Shown here piece by piece: positions 38,701 through 48,839 of a stretch of 64,000 nt of DNA (the first letter of the stretch is position 1; the number at the start of each line of letters is the position of its first letter). The stretch covers positions 18,653,532 to 18,717,531 of the forward strand of contig NC_054746.1 of assembly GCF_018143015.1 (NCBI RefSeq), given 5' to 3'. The notes beneath the pieces were generated by a model, which saw only the letters and a program-made list of their open reading frames with translations, was not told where the DNA came from and did no database searches. Made by a program: the position numbers and the translations under genes. The stretch is from Lytechinus variegatus (taxonomy: Eukaryota > Echinodermata > Echinoidea > Temnopleuroida > Toxopneustidae).

Positions 38701-40023
38701 CGACCGTAGCTGCCCCGCCCAATCTCCACGAGCGTTACCAGGCTCTGCCAAATGAATTAAAAGATGTCCTTTAATCCAACTAGAAAGGTAATTCGTATTA
38801 ATCGATGGAAGTGTGTGTCACTGTTTCGTGTTTTCATTTACGGTTTAAATCATAAGTGAAAATAATATTAATACCACAATATGGGGGTACATATTATGAT
38901 CTACTCTCCTTTAACTTGTCTTCCCGAACAACACTAAATCAATGTCATATTTGAGATATTGTGCATGTATTTAAGATGAATTTGATCGACATTACCTTTA
39001 CAGTCCATCCCATGTCAAAGGTCGAGAGGTCATTGAGTTTGAGAGTTTGACACGTGACACTGGTTTGCAGCATTTTGATGACCTCTTCGTCAACACTCTT
39101 GTTTTCGTGGACAGATGTCTGTGGTGCAGACTGGCTGTCACAGTGGCTATAAGGTAAGAACAAAATACATTATGCATAGTTATCACCTCTTAAAACTTTA
39201 CTTTTATTTACTGAAAAATGACTGCAGTGAATAGCTTTATCCATAGTGATTTATAAAGTGTTTAGTAACTGACTTTTCAATGAAGCATCGATTCGCCTAA
39301 TTGGCTACATTCAAAATGAATGCAATTTTAGAAGCTACATCCCCCAAGCCCTACCTTACAATAGAGGTCGATTTTTCAGATGTGGGTTTCCTGATCCTTC
39401 GTCTCAAGGAAATCACCACCGGGGTAAGCTTCAGCTTCTTGCTTAGCTTTGACTAATTCAATGGCTTGAAGGATCTCATCACCGTGATCCGACACTGGTC
39501 CTTGGGCTAGTCGTCGAGGCCGATTTGCCATGCGTTGAGCTCTTCGTTTTCTCTGAGCTGACATACTGATGTCTGCCATTTTCAAAGTTTCTGAGATTGA
39601 TAAAGGATAATGATACGTAAATCGTTTGTGAGATAATCATGCAATGCTCTGAAACAAGAAAGTTTCAGTAAGTCGTCATGTGTATTTAGATTGTATTCTC
39701 AGATTTGATGTCAAGCAACATGACTAGAAAATCAGATTATTTTGGATTTCTTGTAATTAATATTGTAAAAAGATCTTGCATAGGTGTAAGACTATTATGT
39801 CAGAAAATCAATTTAAAATAATATTACAAGACTTGATGATTTTCAGGAGCGGTTTAATTGCAATTCGATTACCTGGTCAGAAATGGCCAATAAACCTGAG
39901 ACGAATCGATTGAATAGGGTAATTCAATTGAAGAAAAGTTTCGAAAGCGAGGAAGAAGCAATAGTTGCACTCCGAAAGCTAAATCAAAACTGAGACAAGG
40001 AAGGTCACTGTTTGTTACTCAAA
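35739..40023 (-). repeat. Array unit 9
   Basis: This 4285-bp unit is very close to unit 8: both share the changed CCAAT module, a CACGCACACA variant near 36448 and a disrupted exon 4. The kinase gene is at 37674-39579. Confidence 0.95.
37674..39579 (-). pseudogene. Protein kinase, array copy 9 (exon 1 and exon 4 shifted)
   Basis: The exons are 39579-39355, 39146-38996, 38744-38075 and 37854-37674. Exon 1 lacks two bases near 39380 (CAGAAGTG to CAGATG) and shifts out of frame near its end. Exon 3, the catalytic part, is intact with one Lys to Arg change (EELRAT). Exon 4 has a one-base loss at the same place as copy 8, so both have the alternative C-terminus. A protein starting in exon 2 or 3 could still contain an almost whole kinase domain, but nothing shows that this happens. 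Confidence 0.75.
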
Positions 40024-40228
40024 GATACCATTCAAAGGGCGCCCTTGTCAACCATTGTTTCGTCATTAGCTTAAAACTTTCAGCCAGTGAAAAAGCGTAC
40101 CCAACATCACATCAGTGTGCATACCCTATTGACCATTGTGTCGTCATGAGGTCAAAACTTTCAGCAAATGAGAGCGCGTATCAAACGGCACATTTCCCAA
40201 TATAATGTGCGCGCGGGAGAATCAGCAT

Positions 40229-41642
40229 CATAGAGATGTATATTATTGACACTAAGGCGACTTCATCAAATTGCTGTGATCCATGTTCGGGGCTGCCGCC
40301 ATCTTAAAGAGGGCAAGAGCGCGGATTTATAACACACGGCTCTATGGAAGAATATCACATATTTCACTTTTTTACATTATATTTTCAATTTAATGCTGTA
40401 TGCAACGTTAAAATCTCAAGGCAAAACATTTTTATGTTAAAATATATGATAACCATGCATATTTTATAAAGGAGATGGACTGAACATCCAGAAAACGGGG
40501 GAAAACGACGAGGTCGACTGATTCTATTAGCCATCATATAGCATATACCGTGACAAGGGTGTCAGATAAGGTCAACTTAACACTTTAGAGTGTTCATATG
40601 TTCTCTTGATTTGGTGCTCATTTGATACTCAGTGTTCAAGCAATATGTATTGAAACAACACTTAGAGTGTAAAATAAACACCAAATACTCAGAAGTGTTG
40701 AAACAAAGGCACCGTGACAGGTGTTGGATAGAAATATTTTAAAACAAAAATTATTGTTGAAGTTACACTTCACTGGAGTAACTCAACACTGTCTGTTGTT
40801 GGGGTATTTTCCGGGGTATTTTAAAAATACCCTAGTGTTAAGTTACACCGTCAGGCTGCAGGTGTTGAAGAACTTGAAATCGGACACCAAATGGTGTGAA
40901 TCCGAACCGTGAAACAACACCAAAGCTGGTGTAAGTGGTGTTGGTATTTTTTTTACACCAATGGGTGATTTAAACTTTCGTTTAAATGTTCGTTTCTGCA
41001 GGTGTTCGAGGGTGTCAAATGAACACCAAATGTTGTCAACTTCATAACATTCTCCGACTCGTGTTCAAATCGAACACCAAGACTGGTGTTGATATATTTT
41101 AACATCCTTAATGTTGGTAATCTTAACACCAGTGGCAGTGTAACTCCAACACCAGATGGTGAGGTCCTTTATTGATTGGGCTGCTAGATTTAACACCCGT
41201 GGTGTTAAATATAGCTATAACGTCGCATAGTCTCCAATATTATATTTGATGTTATTATCAGGGATTCACCATATGATTTCCTCAAAATTAACTGAAAGGA
41301 GGGAAACTTCAGACCAAGCCCTGATCTGTAGGTAATGCACGTACAGCAAACTATTTCCCCTTTTCTCGGGATGTTCAGTCCATCTCCTTTATAAAATATG
41401 CATGGTTATCATATATTTTAACAAAAAATGTTTTGCCTTGAGATTTTAACGTTGCATACAGCATTAAATTGAAAATATAATGTAAAAAATGAAATATGTG
41501 ATATTCTCCCATAGAGCCGTGTGTTATAAATCCGCGCTCTTGCCCTCTTTAAGATGGCGGCTGCGCAATACATGGAATCACAGCCGCATTACGCGCGCGT
41601 CAATGCGAGCGATTACTCTAGTGTCAATATATATCTCTAATG
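40229..41642. mobile_element. Non-autonomous DNA transposon with ~265-bp terminal inverted repeats
   Basis: The element interrupts unit 10. ATCAGCAT is present on both sides (40221-40228 and 41643-41650) but only once in other units, so it is an 8-bp target-site duplication. The inverted repeats run from 40229 to about 40490 and from about 41369 to 41642, with ends CATAGAGAT and CATTAGAGAT. The arms match closely except for a diverged part near 40255-40290. The interior has no transposase frame. Eight-bp duplications occur in the hAT, P and Merlin superfamilies; I cannot decide between them. Only unit 10 carries it, so it arrived after the array was built or has not spread. Confidence 0.88.
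40670..41215. repeat. Field of AACACC / GGTGTT dyads inside the transposon
   Basis: More than ten copies of ACACC or GGTGT lie in about 545 bp, in both orientations and often as close inverted pairs (for example near 40885-40905, 40914-40945, 41072-41092 and 41190-41210). Sequence between them is not conserved. No reading frame is convincing. Confidence 0.7.
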
Positions 41643-43377
41643 ATCAGCATGCAAAGCAATATTTTCTGGCGATTCGAAAACACAAGTGTCGATTCGCGTG
41701 TTTTTCCTAACTTGCCCTTTATGAGCTTTATTTTGTCCAAATCATGTGTTATGTTCATGTGGTTTTCATTTGATCATTATATGCCTATTTCACGTTTTGA
41801 GGGAGAGGGAGAAAGAATTACAGGCGACAGAATGAAAAGACCGAATCGGGGGGGGGGGGGGGTAAGATTCTAGTTTCTTTAATTTTCTGATGATTTATAT
41901 GTTTTTGTTGAATAACTTTTAAAACACATTTTCTTCGTTAGTATTTTTTTGTATCTGGGAAGTAAAATGTGATTCTAGTATTGAATTTGTTTAGGTAAAG
42001 AGTACAATAAAGACAACTGTGAACCCTATCACTATTCGATTTGATTTTGTTTAATGGATAATTCAACAAAGTGCTTGAAGTTTATAAAGAGACCTCAGTA
42101 AGTTATTCTTTGGAAAAACATATTTCTCTTCGAAGATACCACACTCGTAATGGCACGCACACACGAGTTGTTTATTCCAGTGCAGTGCATGCCGGACAGG
42201 CGTAGGTAAAATTCGAATGTTACCCTTGAAATAATTGATATTCATTATCCATTGTTGTTTACCAAAATAATTCTGAAACAATATGATAAATTGATAGTAC
42301 TTTTTAAAAAAATTAACCTTTCCAATATCTCTTTTTCTTTTCTATGGACTTCCTTTTTGTTGTATACAAAAGAGTTCAGTTGTTTTTAGTCTTATTTCAC
42401 CATTGATAATTATTTGTTCAGTACTCAATTTAGGAACTTTTTTTTTTTTTTTGCTTTACAGAGGGCTCCCTCTGAGTGAATACATAAAGAAAATCTCATG
42501 GTTAATGGATGTTTTCTTTTTATTTTTTTAAACGAACTTCATAGGAGAATTTGGATATTAATCTTGTCAGCGCGGATGAGAAGTTCCTAGGGAGTGATCT
42601 TACTGCTTGAATATTGATTTTGAGACATTCATTGAAGGATAATTATAGGTCTGAGAGCGGGATAAACTTAAGGAGAGGGAATAACAATTCATGATTATCT
42701 TGAATAATGCAATGATGGTTTATAATGACAATTTTATTATTAAGGCTTAAGGTACAAATTATTAGGGGAGTGTTGGGAATCTACTGCTGATAGCAGACAG
42801 AGCACGGTATAACGATACCACTTTGACACTTGAATGTCTCCCTCTCAAGGTCACGATTTTATTATGACTCTTCAAACCTGGCCACCACAACCCTATCCCC
42901 TCCCTCTCTCTTTCTATCTTTTATTCTACTCTCACGCAAATACGCACGCCCGCTTTCCCTCGATGTCTCTTTCTATCTCTCTCCCTCTTCTCACTACCTC
43001 TACTATTGTTTTGAGTGATATTTGTGAGGATAATAGAAACCCTCCTTATCATTTTGTCATTGTTCTTGATATCGTTGTTATGATCGACTCTCCTCTCTTT
43101 CACAATCGTCGTCGCCCTCATCACATCGGCTGCTGTTCTTATTATCTATTTGGAGCTCACTTCGTTTTCTAGTTGAAAATAATACCAGTAAACCTCAATC
43201 TGGAATAATATCTCATGAAGTGGATAGTGTTTTCTAGAGAAACATCTAGAAGATGGAAAATCCTAACTTCGATGAAATTTTCTTCTTGAATGTATGCGAA
43301 AGAATACAATGAGGGACAATGAATGTTTTTATGTGATTTTATTATCAAATGGTGCCAAAATATGAATTATAGTGGGA

Positions 43378-44755
43378 CTACTTTCTGCGTAGATGTGGTT
43401 TCTTTGTGAACCATCGCTTGACACGCCTCCATCTACTCGGCCGTTGGAGTTTGTCGATTTGAGTTTGGATGGAATCAAGGCTTGGGCGGTGATCAGGATC
43501 ATTTGCCATGCATTCAGATCCTATCTTGGTCAGTGTTCGAACCACGGGAGAGTGGAGATCTGAAGTTAGGAGAAACATAAAGAGACGTAAAGGAAACGGA
43601 GATTATTATGCATTGAAACAAAATGATATTCAATGAATGGGTGAAATGAAAAGGAGAATCATGAAAATGGTTGCAATTTAATTATTTCATGAACAGATTT
43701 ATTATACACATCTCTTATTTTTTGAACAACGAGTTTTCCATTCAATATTATGAGATGGTTATAAAGATACGATAGTTACCTTCGAATATCTCTCCCATAT
43801 CCGAAAAGATACGGCCGATCGAAAACACATCTGAAGCAACTGATGTCGGCTATTCATCCAGGACAACCTCAGGTGCTATGTAGTCTGCCTCCCCTCCATG
43901 CACATATGCCATTTTCAGTTCTTTGGTGACCCCAACCATTTTTGCTGGTGCCGTCATTGTGCTCGCCATGCCGAAGTCGATGACGACGGCGTTGTGTCGC
44001 TTACCGCGTTTTTCTAACAGCACGTTATCATTCTTCGAGTCATCAGGAGAAGTCCGTGATCATGGAACTCCTTCATTCCCTTGACGAAATCCTCTGCGAT
44101 CTTGACAACGTTGCTGACTGATAGCCGTGGTGGTGCGTGGAGAGGGTAGCCAGTGCCTGTCTTCTTGCATCCGATAAACTCGACGGCCTGGCAGAGTTCG
44201 TTTCCGAGGTCTATAGTGTACCCCAGAACTTTGGAAAGTAGGGACTTCCTGACAACAACTGTTGGATCAGTGCCTCCTTTGTAGCTCTGGTCCTTGGTGC
44301 CTTGAGTTCTTCAACCATTTCACTGGGCGACATAAAGTCGTCTGACTAAGACGGTTCTTTGACGGCAAGAGGGACGCCTGTAGAGCGATGACATGCTAGA
44401 AAGACACGACCGTAGCTGCCCCGCCCAATCTCCACGAGCGTTACCAGGCTCTGCCAAATGAATTAAAAAATGTCCTTCAATCCAACTAGAAAGGTAATTT
44501 GTGTCAGTCGATGGAAGTGTTTAGTAACTGACTTTTCAATGAAGCATCGATTCGCCTAATTGGCTACATTCAAGATGAATGCAGTTTTAGAAGCTACATC
44601 CCCTAAGTCCTACCTTACAAAAGAGGTCGATTTTTCAGTAGTGTGGGTTTCCTGGTCCTTCGCCTCAAGGAAATTACCACCAGGGTAAGCTTCAGCTTCT
44701 TGCTTAGCTTTGACTAACTCAATGGCTTAAAGGACATCACCTTGATCCGACACTG
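43378..44755 (-). pseudogene. Protein kinase, array copy 10 (truncated edge copy)
   Basis: Remnants: exon 1 end 44755-44614, exon 3 at 44450-43780 and exon 4 at 43559-43378. Exon 2 is gone, together with the flanking intron parts. The first part of exon 1 with the ATG lies beyond the array boundary and is missing. Exon 3 has several changes that break it: TGG to TAG (plus strand GACTAAGACGG near 44348), CAG to TAG (GGCTATTCATCC near 43852), a 2-bp gain near 44214 and a small loss near 44042. Exon 4 is still open. Substitutions are clearly more frequent than in the other copies, which fits a copy that has escaped homogenisation. Confidence 0.93.
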
Positions 44756-45071
44756 CCGTGTGTTGCTGCCCTCTGCGTTCGTTGGTGCATACCTTATCTG
44801 GCTCACATGAGCATTACAGACCCCCATTCACTCGCGTGTTAAATCATAGCTCATCAAAAAAAATCATAAAAAATCAATCCCACGATCGATTTTGGTTTAG
44901 TTCACTGACATTTGTCACAATTGACAGTACATTAAGACTTGATACGTCAATCGGGTACTTGTCCAGCTCAATCAAAAGTTAAATGGCCTAAAATAAGACC
45001 AGCCATAATTTCGGCCAGTTCATTGCCAGAAATTTCCGAACTGCATTGTGGATAATAATAATTAAAACACC
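44756..45071. other. Flank of the array, no gene seen
   Basis: Single-copy-looking sequence follows directly on the truncated kinase exon 1. I see no exon, repeat or target-site duplication that would explain the junction. Confidence 0.5.
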
Positions 45072-45075
45072 TTAA

Positions 45076-45659
45076 AGGGATGGTTCGGGCTGAAAATATT
45101 TATATCTTAATACATAGAGTAGAATTCACGGAGCAAAATGCCGAAATTTCATCAAAATCGGATAACAAAGAATAAAGTTATTGAAGTTTAAAGTTTAGCA
45201 ATATTTGTGAAAACAGTCGTCATGAATATTCATTAGGTGGGCTGATGATGTCACACCTCCACTTTCCGTTTTCTTATGTTATTACATAAAATCATATTTT
45301 TTTCATTATTTCATACTTGTGTGAATGATTTGTCTCCCTTATAACGAAATAAGTTGCAGCAATAAATATCTAATGCACTAAATCAGTTGTCAATCCAATT
45401 TTTCTAGTTCTTGGAGGAAAAAAATTGAATAAACCTCATTTCATATAATAAAATACAAAAGAACAAGTGGAGATGTGACATCATCAGTCCACCTAATGAA
45501 TATTCATGACGACCTTTTTCACAAAATATTGCTAAACTTAAAAATTCAATAACTTTGTTATTTGTTATCCGATTTTGATGAAATTTTCAGCATTTTGCTT
45601 AATGAATTCTACTCTATTTATCAAGCTATACATAATTACTTTCAGCCTTTAACATCCCT
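45076..45659. mobile_element. 584-bp TTAA-flanked miniature inverted-repeat transposon
   Basis: TTAA stands on both sides (45072-45075 and 45660-45663). The ends are AGGGATG and CATCCCT. The inverted arms, about 190 bp each, share GATAACAAA, TTTAGCAATATTT and TGAATATTCATTAGGTGG. The centre is AT-rich and non-coding. A TTAA target is typical of the piggyBac and Kolobok superfamilies. I recall similar repeats from echinoderm sequence. Confidence 0.85.
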
Positions 45660-45810
45660 TTAATTATGAAAGAGTATGAACATGACATTGTTTCTATCAT
45701 TTGCATTTTGATATACAAACATTTTGTCTATTTTTAATGAATTATTTTAATCAATATGAACCGCGAGCCAATGCAGAATCGGCTTTTTTGTTGCACTGTG
45801 TCTTACGCCT

Positions 45811-45945
45811 TACGCCTGTCCGACATGCTTTGCGCGCGGATGAACTACTCTCGTGTATAGACCATTGTGTCGTCATATTAGGTCAAAACTTCCAGCCATT
45901 GAGAACACGTAACTAACGCGACATTTCCAAACATGAGCGTACGTA
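45811..45945. repeat. Diverged piece resembling the array promoter module
   Basis: From 45860 the sequence GACCATTGTGTCGTCAT, then GGTCAAAACTT-CAGCCA, matches the second segment of the module in each array unit for about 85 bp with small differences. Just before it, TACGCCTGTCCGACATGC (45813 onward) matches, in reverse complement, a piece found elsewhere in each unit (10832-10850). It may be a dispersed repeat or a remnant of an older array end. Confidence 0.6.
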
Positions 45946-46142
45946 CGTAGCTAGCCGTAGGTGATTTCAAGTTCATTGTTGACCCTTTGGTGTTGGTATT
46001 AGGTCAGATTTTACACGAGTATAACACCAAACATAAAATACAGATGGTCTTGAAAAGTCACTCATTCCTTGTTGAGATGTCAATAGTGTGATCTTTTTCA
46101 TTAAAAGTCTATTTCATGAAAATTGGAGAGGAAGAGAGACAA

Positions 46143-46290
46143 GGGTCCCGTTTCATATAATCTTGATATAGTAAAAATGCACAATTTCTATAACCAAATT
46201 ACTATCAGCCAATCAGATTGAAGGAGTTCAGTAACTTTTAACTGCTATTGCAATTATGTTATTATAACAAGCTTTATGAAACAGGCCCCA
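46143..46290. mobile_element. Small inverted-repeat element with GTTTCATA ends
   Basis: The segment begins GGGTCCCGTTTCATA and ends TATGAAACAGGCCCC, which are inverted and imperfect copies. It is about 148 bp and non-coding. The ends resemble a very common class of invertebrate miniature elements. A target duplication is not clear. Confidence 0.65.
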
Positions 46291-46424
46291 GAAGCCTTTT
46301 TTTATATTTCGAAAAAAAAAATTGCGACGCCACATTGAACCACCAACTTCTCCCTCTTACGGTGATCATTTTACTTCACGTCATGTGTGATTTAATACAG
46401 TGATCTAACCACCCCTCCTTTTCT

Positions 46425-46826
46425 TTGCCCCCCCCTCTCCTTCTTTCTCTCTCTTTCTGTCTCTTATTCTCTCTACCTTTTATTACGTTCTCTCACTAAC
46501 TTTGCTCGGGTTTTTCCCCTTCTCTCTGTATGTATTTCTTTTATAACTGTATTCGGTTAAGAGTTGTCAGTTGATGTAATGTAGTCCTTAGATGATTACG
46601 TTATCCATCTATTTGGAAGAGTTATTACAATTATTATGTACATGGTGCCACTACGACACCTAATATGCAGCTATTAGTATTTTGTAGTATCGTTTTACCA
46701 AATATATTTCTTTTTTGTCTGTATACCAATTCTATTATCTTTGTATATATACTTTGTACGTGTGTGTGATAAAGTTTAAAATTCAACTTCCCCTCCCTCC
46801 CATCCCTCTCTCTCTCTCTCTCTCTG
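46425..46826. repeat. Pyrimidine-rich stretch and (CT)n microsatellite
   Basis: A C- and T-rich stretch lies at about 46415-46500, and a pure CT run at 46805-46826. No gene is visible between them. Confidence 0.7.
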
Positions 46827-46919
46827 GATGTAATAACTGCCTGAGTAATTTTTGTTTTCCTTAAGCTTCCCAATGGAGTAGGCTGGCAAGGCAAGATAAT
46901 ACTAAATGTACACACTTGT

Positions 46920-47560
46920 CAATAAAACAAATAAGCACATAATTATACAAATATGTATTTGTTTAATATTATGCATAATTTGTTTTTGTTAATCCACAAA
47001 AATATAGCACTATTCTATAAAAATAATAGAACAAAATATTTCAAGTGAAATTTATCTTTTTGAACAAATTTATATTGTAAATGTTCTTAAATTTAAGATA
47101 TCTACAATTCAATTTAGGTCACAATGTTACTAAAATTATTATGCATTCTTATATGATTTATTGTCCAATAATTCTTCGTCAAAATTATCATAAAATAAAC
47201 AATTACTCTCTTTTAATCATGACATATCTAATTAGATAAAAACAACCTATTAACTGAGGGATAGTAAATTTATTCAACAACTTTATCTGGATACGAGTCT
47301 GAATATACAAATTCATTTAGTTGAATCGACTTCTATGATAATTATGTACTTAAAATGTAAGTTATATTGTTTGGTCCATTCTTTGCAAAACAATAGATGA
47401 TATAACTCTTTGGCATTACCATCTAGATTACAATCTGCCAGTAAAATGAGTTTACTACAAGAGGAAAGGTATTGGAAATTCATTACAAGTATGGTGAGGA
47501 ATAAAAACATCATCAAAATGATAGGAAATTTGCATTTTTAAAAAAATTTCGTAACCAATT
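46920..47560. other. AT-rich intergenic stretch
   Basis: Strongly AT-rich with short frames only. I see no repeat boundary or exon. Confidence 0.5.
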
Positions 47561-48010
47561 TAAAGCTACGACCACAAAGGTTCATACGAACCATGAGTTC
47601 GTACAAATCTAACTGTTCGTACGAAATCTGGATTTCGTATTTCGTATATGGGGTATATATTCTTCAGACCTTTTCAAGAACAACTCAAGGTCTTGACAAA
47701 CGCAAAGATTATCGGTCATACAGTGGTCCTTGAATTACTTTTTTCGCAAGATGGTCGTGAGTGCAACTCACGGTACTCTCAAGCAATTCACAATAAGATT
47801 TTATTTTTAATAGTAACCTACGCCTTACGAGTCACATACGAACGCCTTTTGAACGCCGTAGTATTCCTCTATGAATAGGTTAAGGCGTTTTTACGACCAT
47901 CGTAAGAATTGTCTCTCGAGCCTACAAAGTGTTGCATGATTCTTTCGAAGTTCATAAGACGTTTGTACGGCAGCCTTACGAGGAGACAGTTTCGTACGAC
48001 CTTAAGAATT
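47560..48010. repeat. Segment rich in CGTACG / TTACGA dyads
   Basis: TTCGTACGAA-like palindromes and their halves (TTCGTA, TACGAA, CTTACGA, TCGTAAG) recur at least twelve times in both orientations, clustered at 47578-47650 and 47815-48010. No clear terminal repeat or protein frame was found. It may be a non-autonomous mobile element. Confidence 0.5.
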
Positions 48011-48488
48011 CTTACTAACCATTGAAAATCTTTTATTGGAGGGTTTCCACCTCTGTATTAAGGTGTATCTAATAATATTTCTTGATACAGAGTTGGATTG
48101 TCAAAGTGGAAGAAAATTATGTTTACACCGAGCAAAGTTTGTACCTGCAGCATTTTGTAGAAATAAAAGCAAAATAGTATTTTTTTTTAAGGGAGAGTAT
48201 GGAGAAGGGGGGGGGGGTCTCACTTTCCACATGGCATGTCCAAAGGGCGTCAAAATGATCATGTTTCAGGTACCATAGCGTCGTCGGCATACTTTGGAAA
48301 CAGGGTTGCTTTTTCAGCACCATCGGCCAACAATAGCTACCATCAAATCAGGGGATCGTTCCCTGCTCACGCCATTTTGTGCATATAAATCAATAGTTAA
48401 TCCTGTTCGCGACACTAAGGTAATTGGATATTCTTGATACGCCACAGGGTTGAAAATCTGGTGATGTAGATTACACCATTTAGCAGCT

Positions 48489-48645
48489 GCGGATCCAGGT
48501 GGGGGCACGTCCGGTGCGTGCCCCCCCCCCCCAACATAATATGTCGTGCATACGCAAGTGAAGACCCTTGTTTATTTTTGTTTGCTTGTCATTTTTTAAA
48601 ACAAAAATTCACCCCCCTTGTAAAATCCTGGATCCGTCCCATGCC
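48489..48645. repeat. Inverted-repeat segment with CGGATCCAG ends and G/C runs
   Basis: GCGGATCCAGGTGGGGG at the left is matched by CCCCC and TCCTGGATCCGTCC at the right, in inverted orientation. A C run lies at about 48519-48532. It is non-coding and similar in style to the segments at 52772, 55033 and 63455. Confidence 0.5.
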
Positions 48646-48725
48646 ATTTACGGTGCGTTTCTGAGGTTTATGGACACGGGTGGTTAGCAAAATGTGTGGA
48701 GAGTGAGGGTAAGCGGTCAAGACAT

Positions 48726-48765
48726 AGAGAGAGAGACAGAGAGAGGGTGAGAGACGAGGGTAGAG
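48726..48765 (+). repeat. GA-rich microsatellite
   Basis: Imperfect GAGAGA/GACAGA tract. Confidence 0.7.
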
Positions 48766-48839
48766 GGGCAGCTACAGAGAGAACAGATTACTGAATCTAA
48801 TCATATGTATGTACCATTAGGAGATACACATTAAAGGCC

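Larger units (their letters stand above)
303..44755 (-). repeat. Tandem array of ~4.27-kb units, each with a protein kinase gene
   Basis: Ten consecutive units lie in the same orientation. Taking the sequence GATACCATTC as unit start, units begin at 305, 5811, 10089, 14360, 18631, 22876, 27164, 31440, 35739 and 40024. Uninterrupted units measure 4245-4299 bp. Unit 1 is longer because of a LINE, and unit 10 carries a transposon and is cut at 44755. Copies differ by scattered substitutions and short indels over their whole length, introns and spacers included, so the entire unit was amplified and not just the exons. Variants are shared mostly between neighbours, as expected from unequal exchange. 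The array extends beyond the left edge of the window. Confidence 0.97.
40024..44755 (-). repeat. Array unit 10 (edge unit, interrupted and truncated)
   Basis: This is the last unit. It is interrupted at 40229-41642 by an inverted-repeat transposon and ends abruptly inside kinase exon 1 at about 44755. It lacks about 447 bp that include exon 2. It has the longest G run of the array (15 G near 41848-41862). Confidence 0.93.

Noticed and set aside
41489-41710. Frame across the right end of the unit-10 transposon
   Set aside because: It joins transposon arm and unit spacer and exists only because of the insertion.
303-44755. CRISPR array or bacterial operon
   Set aside because: The repeat unit is 4.27 kb, genes have introns, and the mobile elements are eukaryotic.
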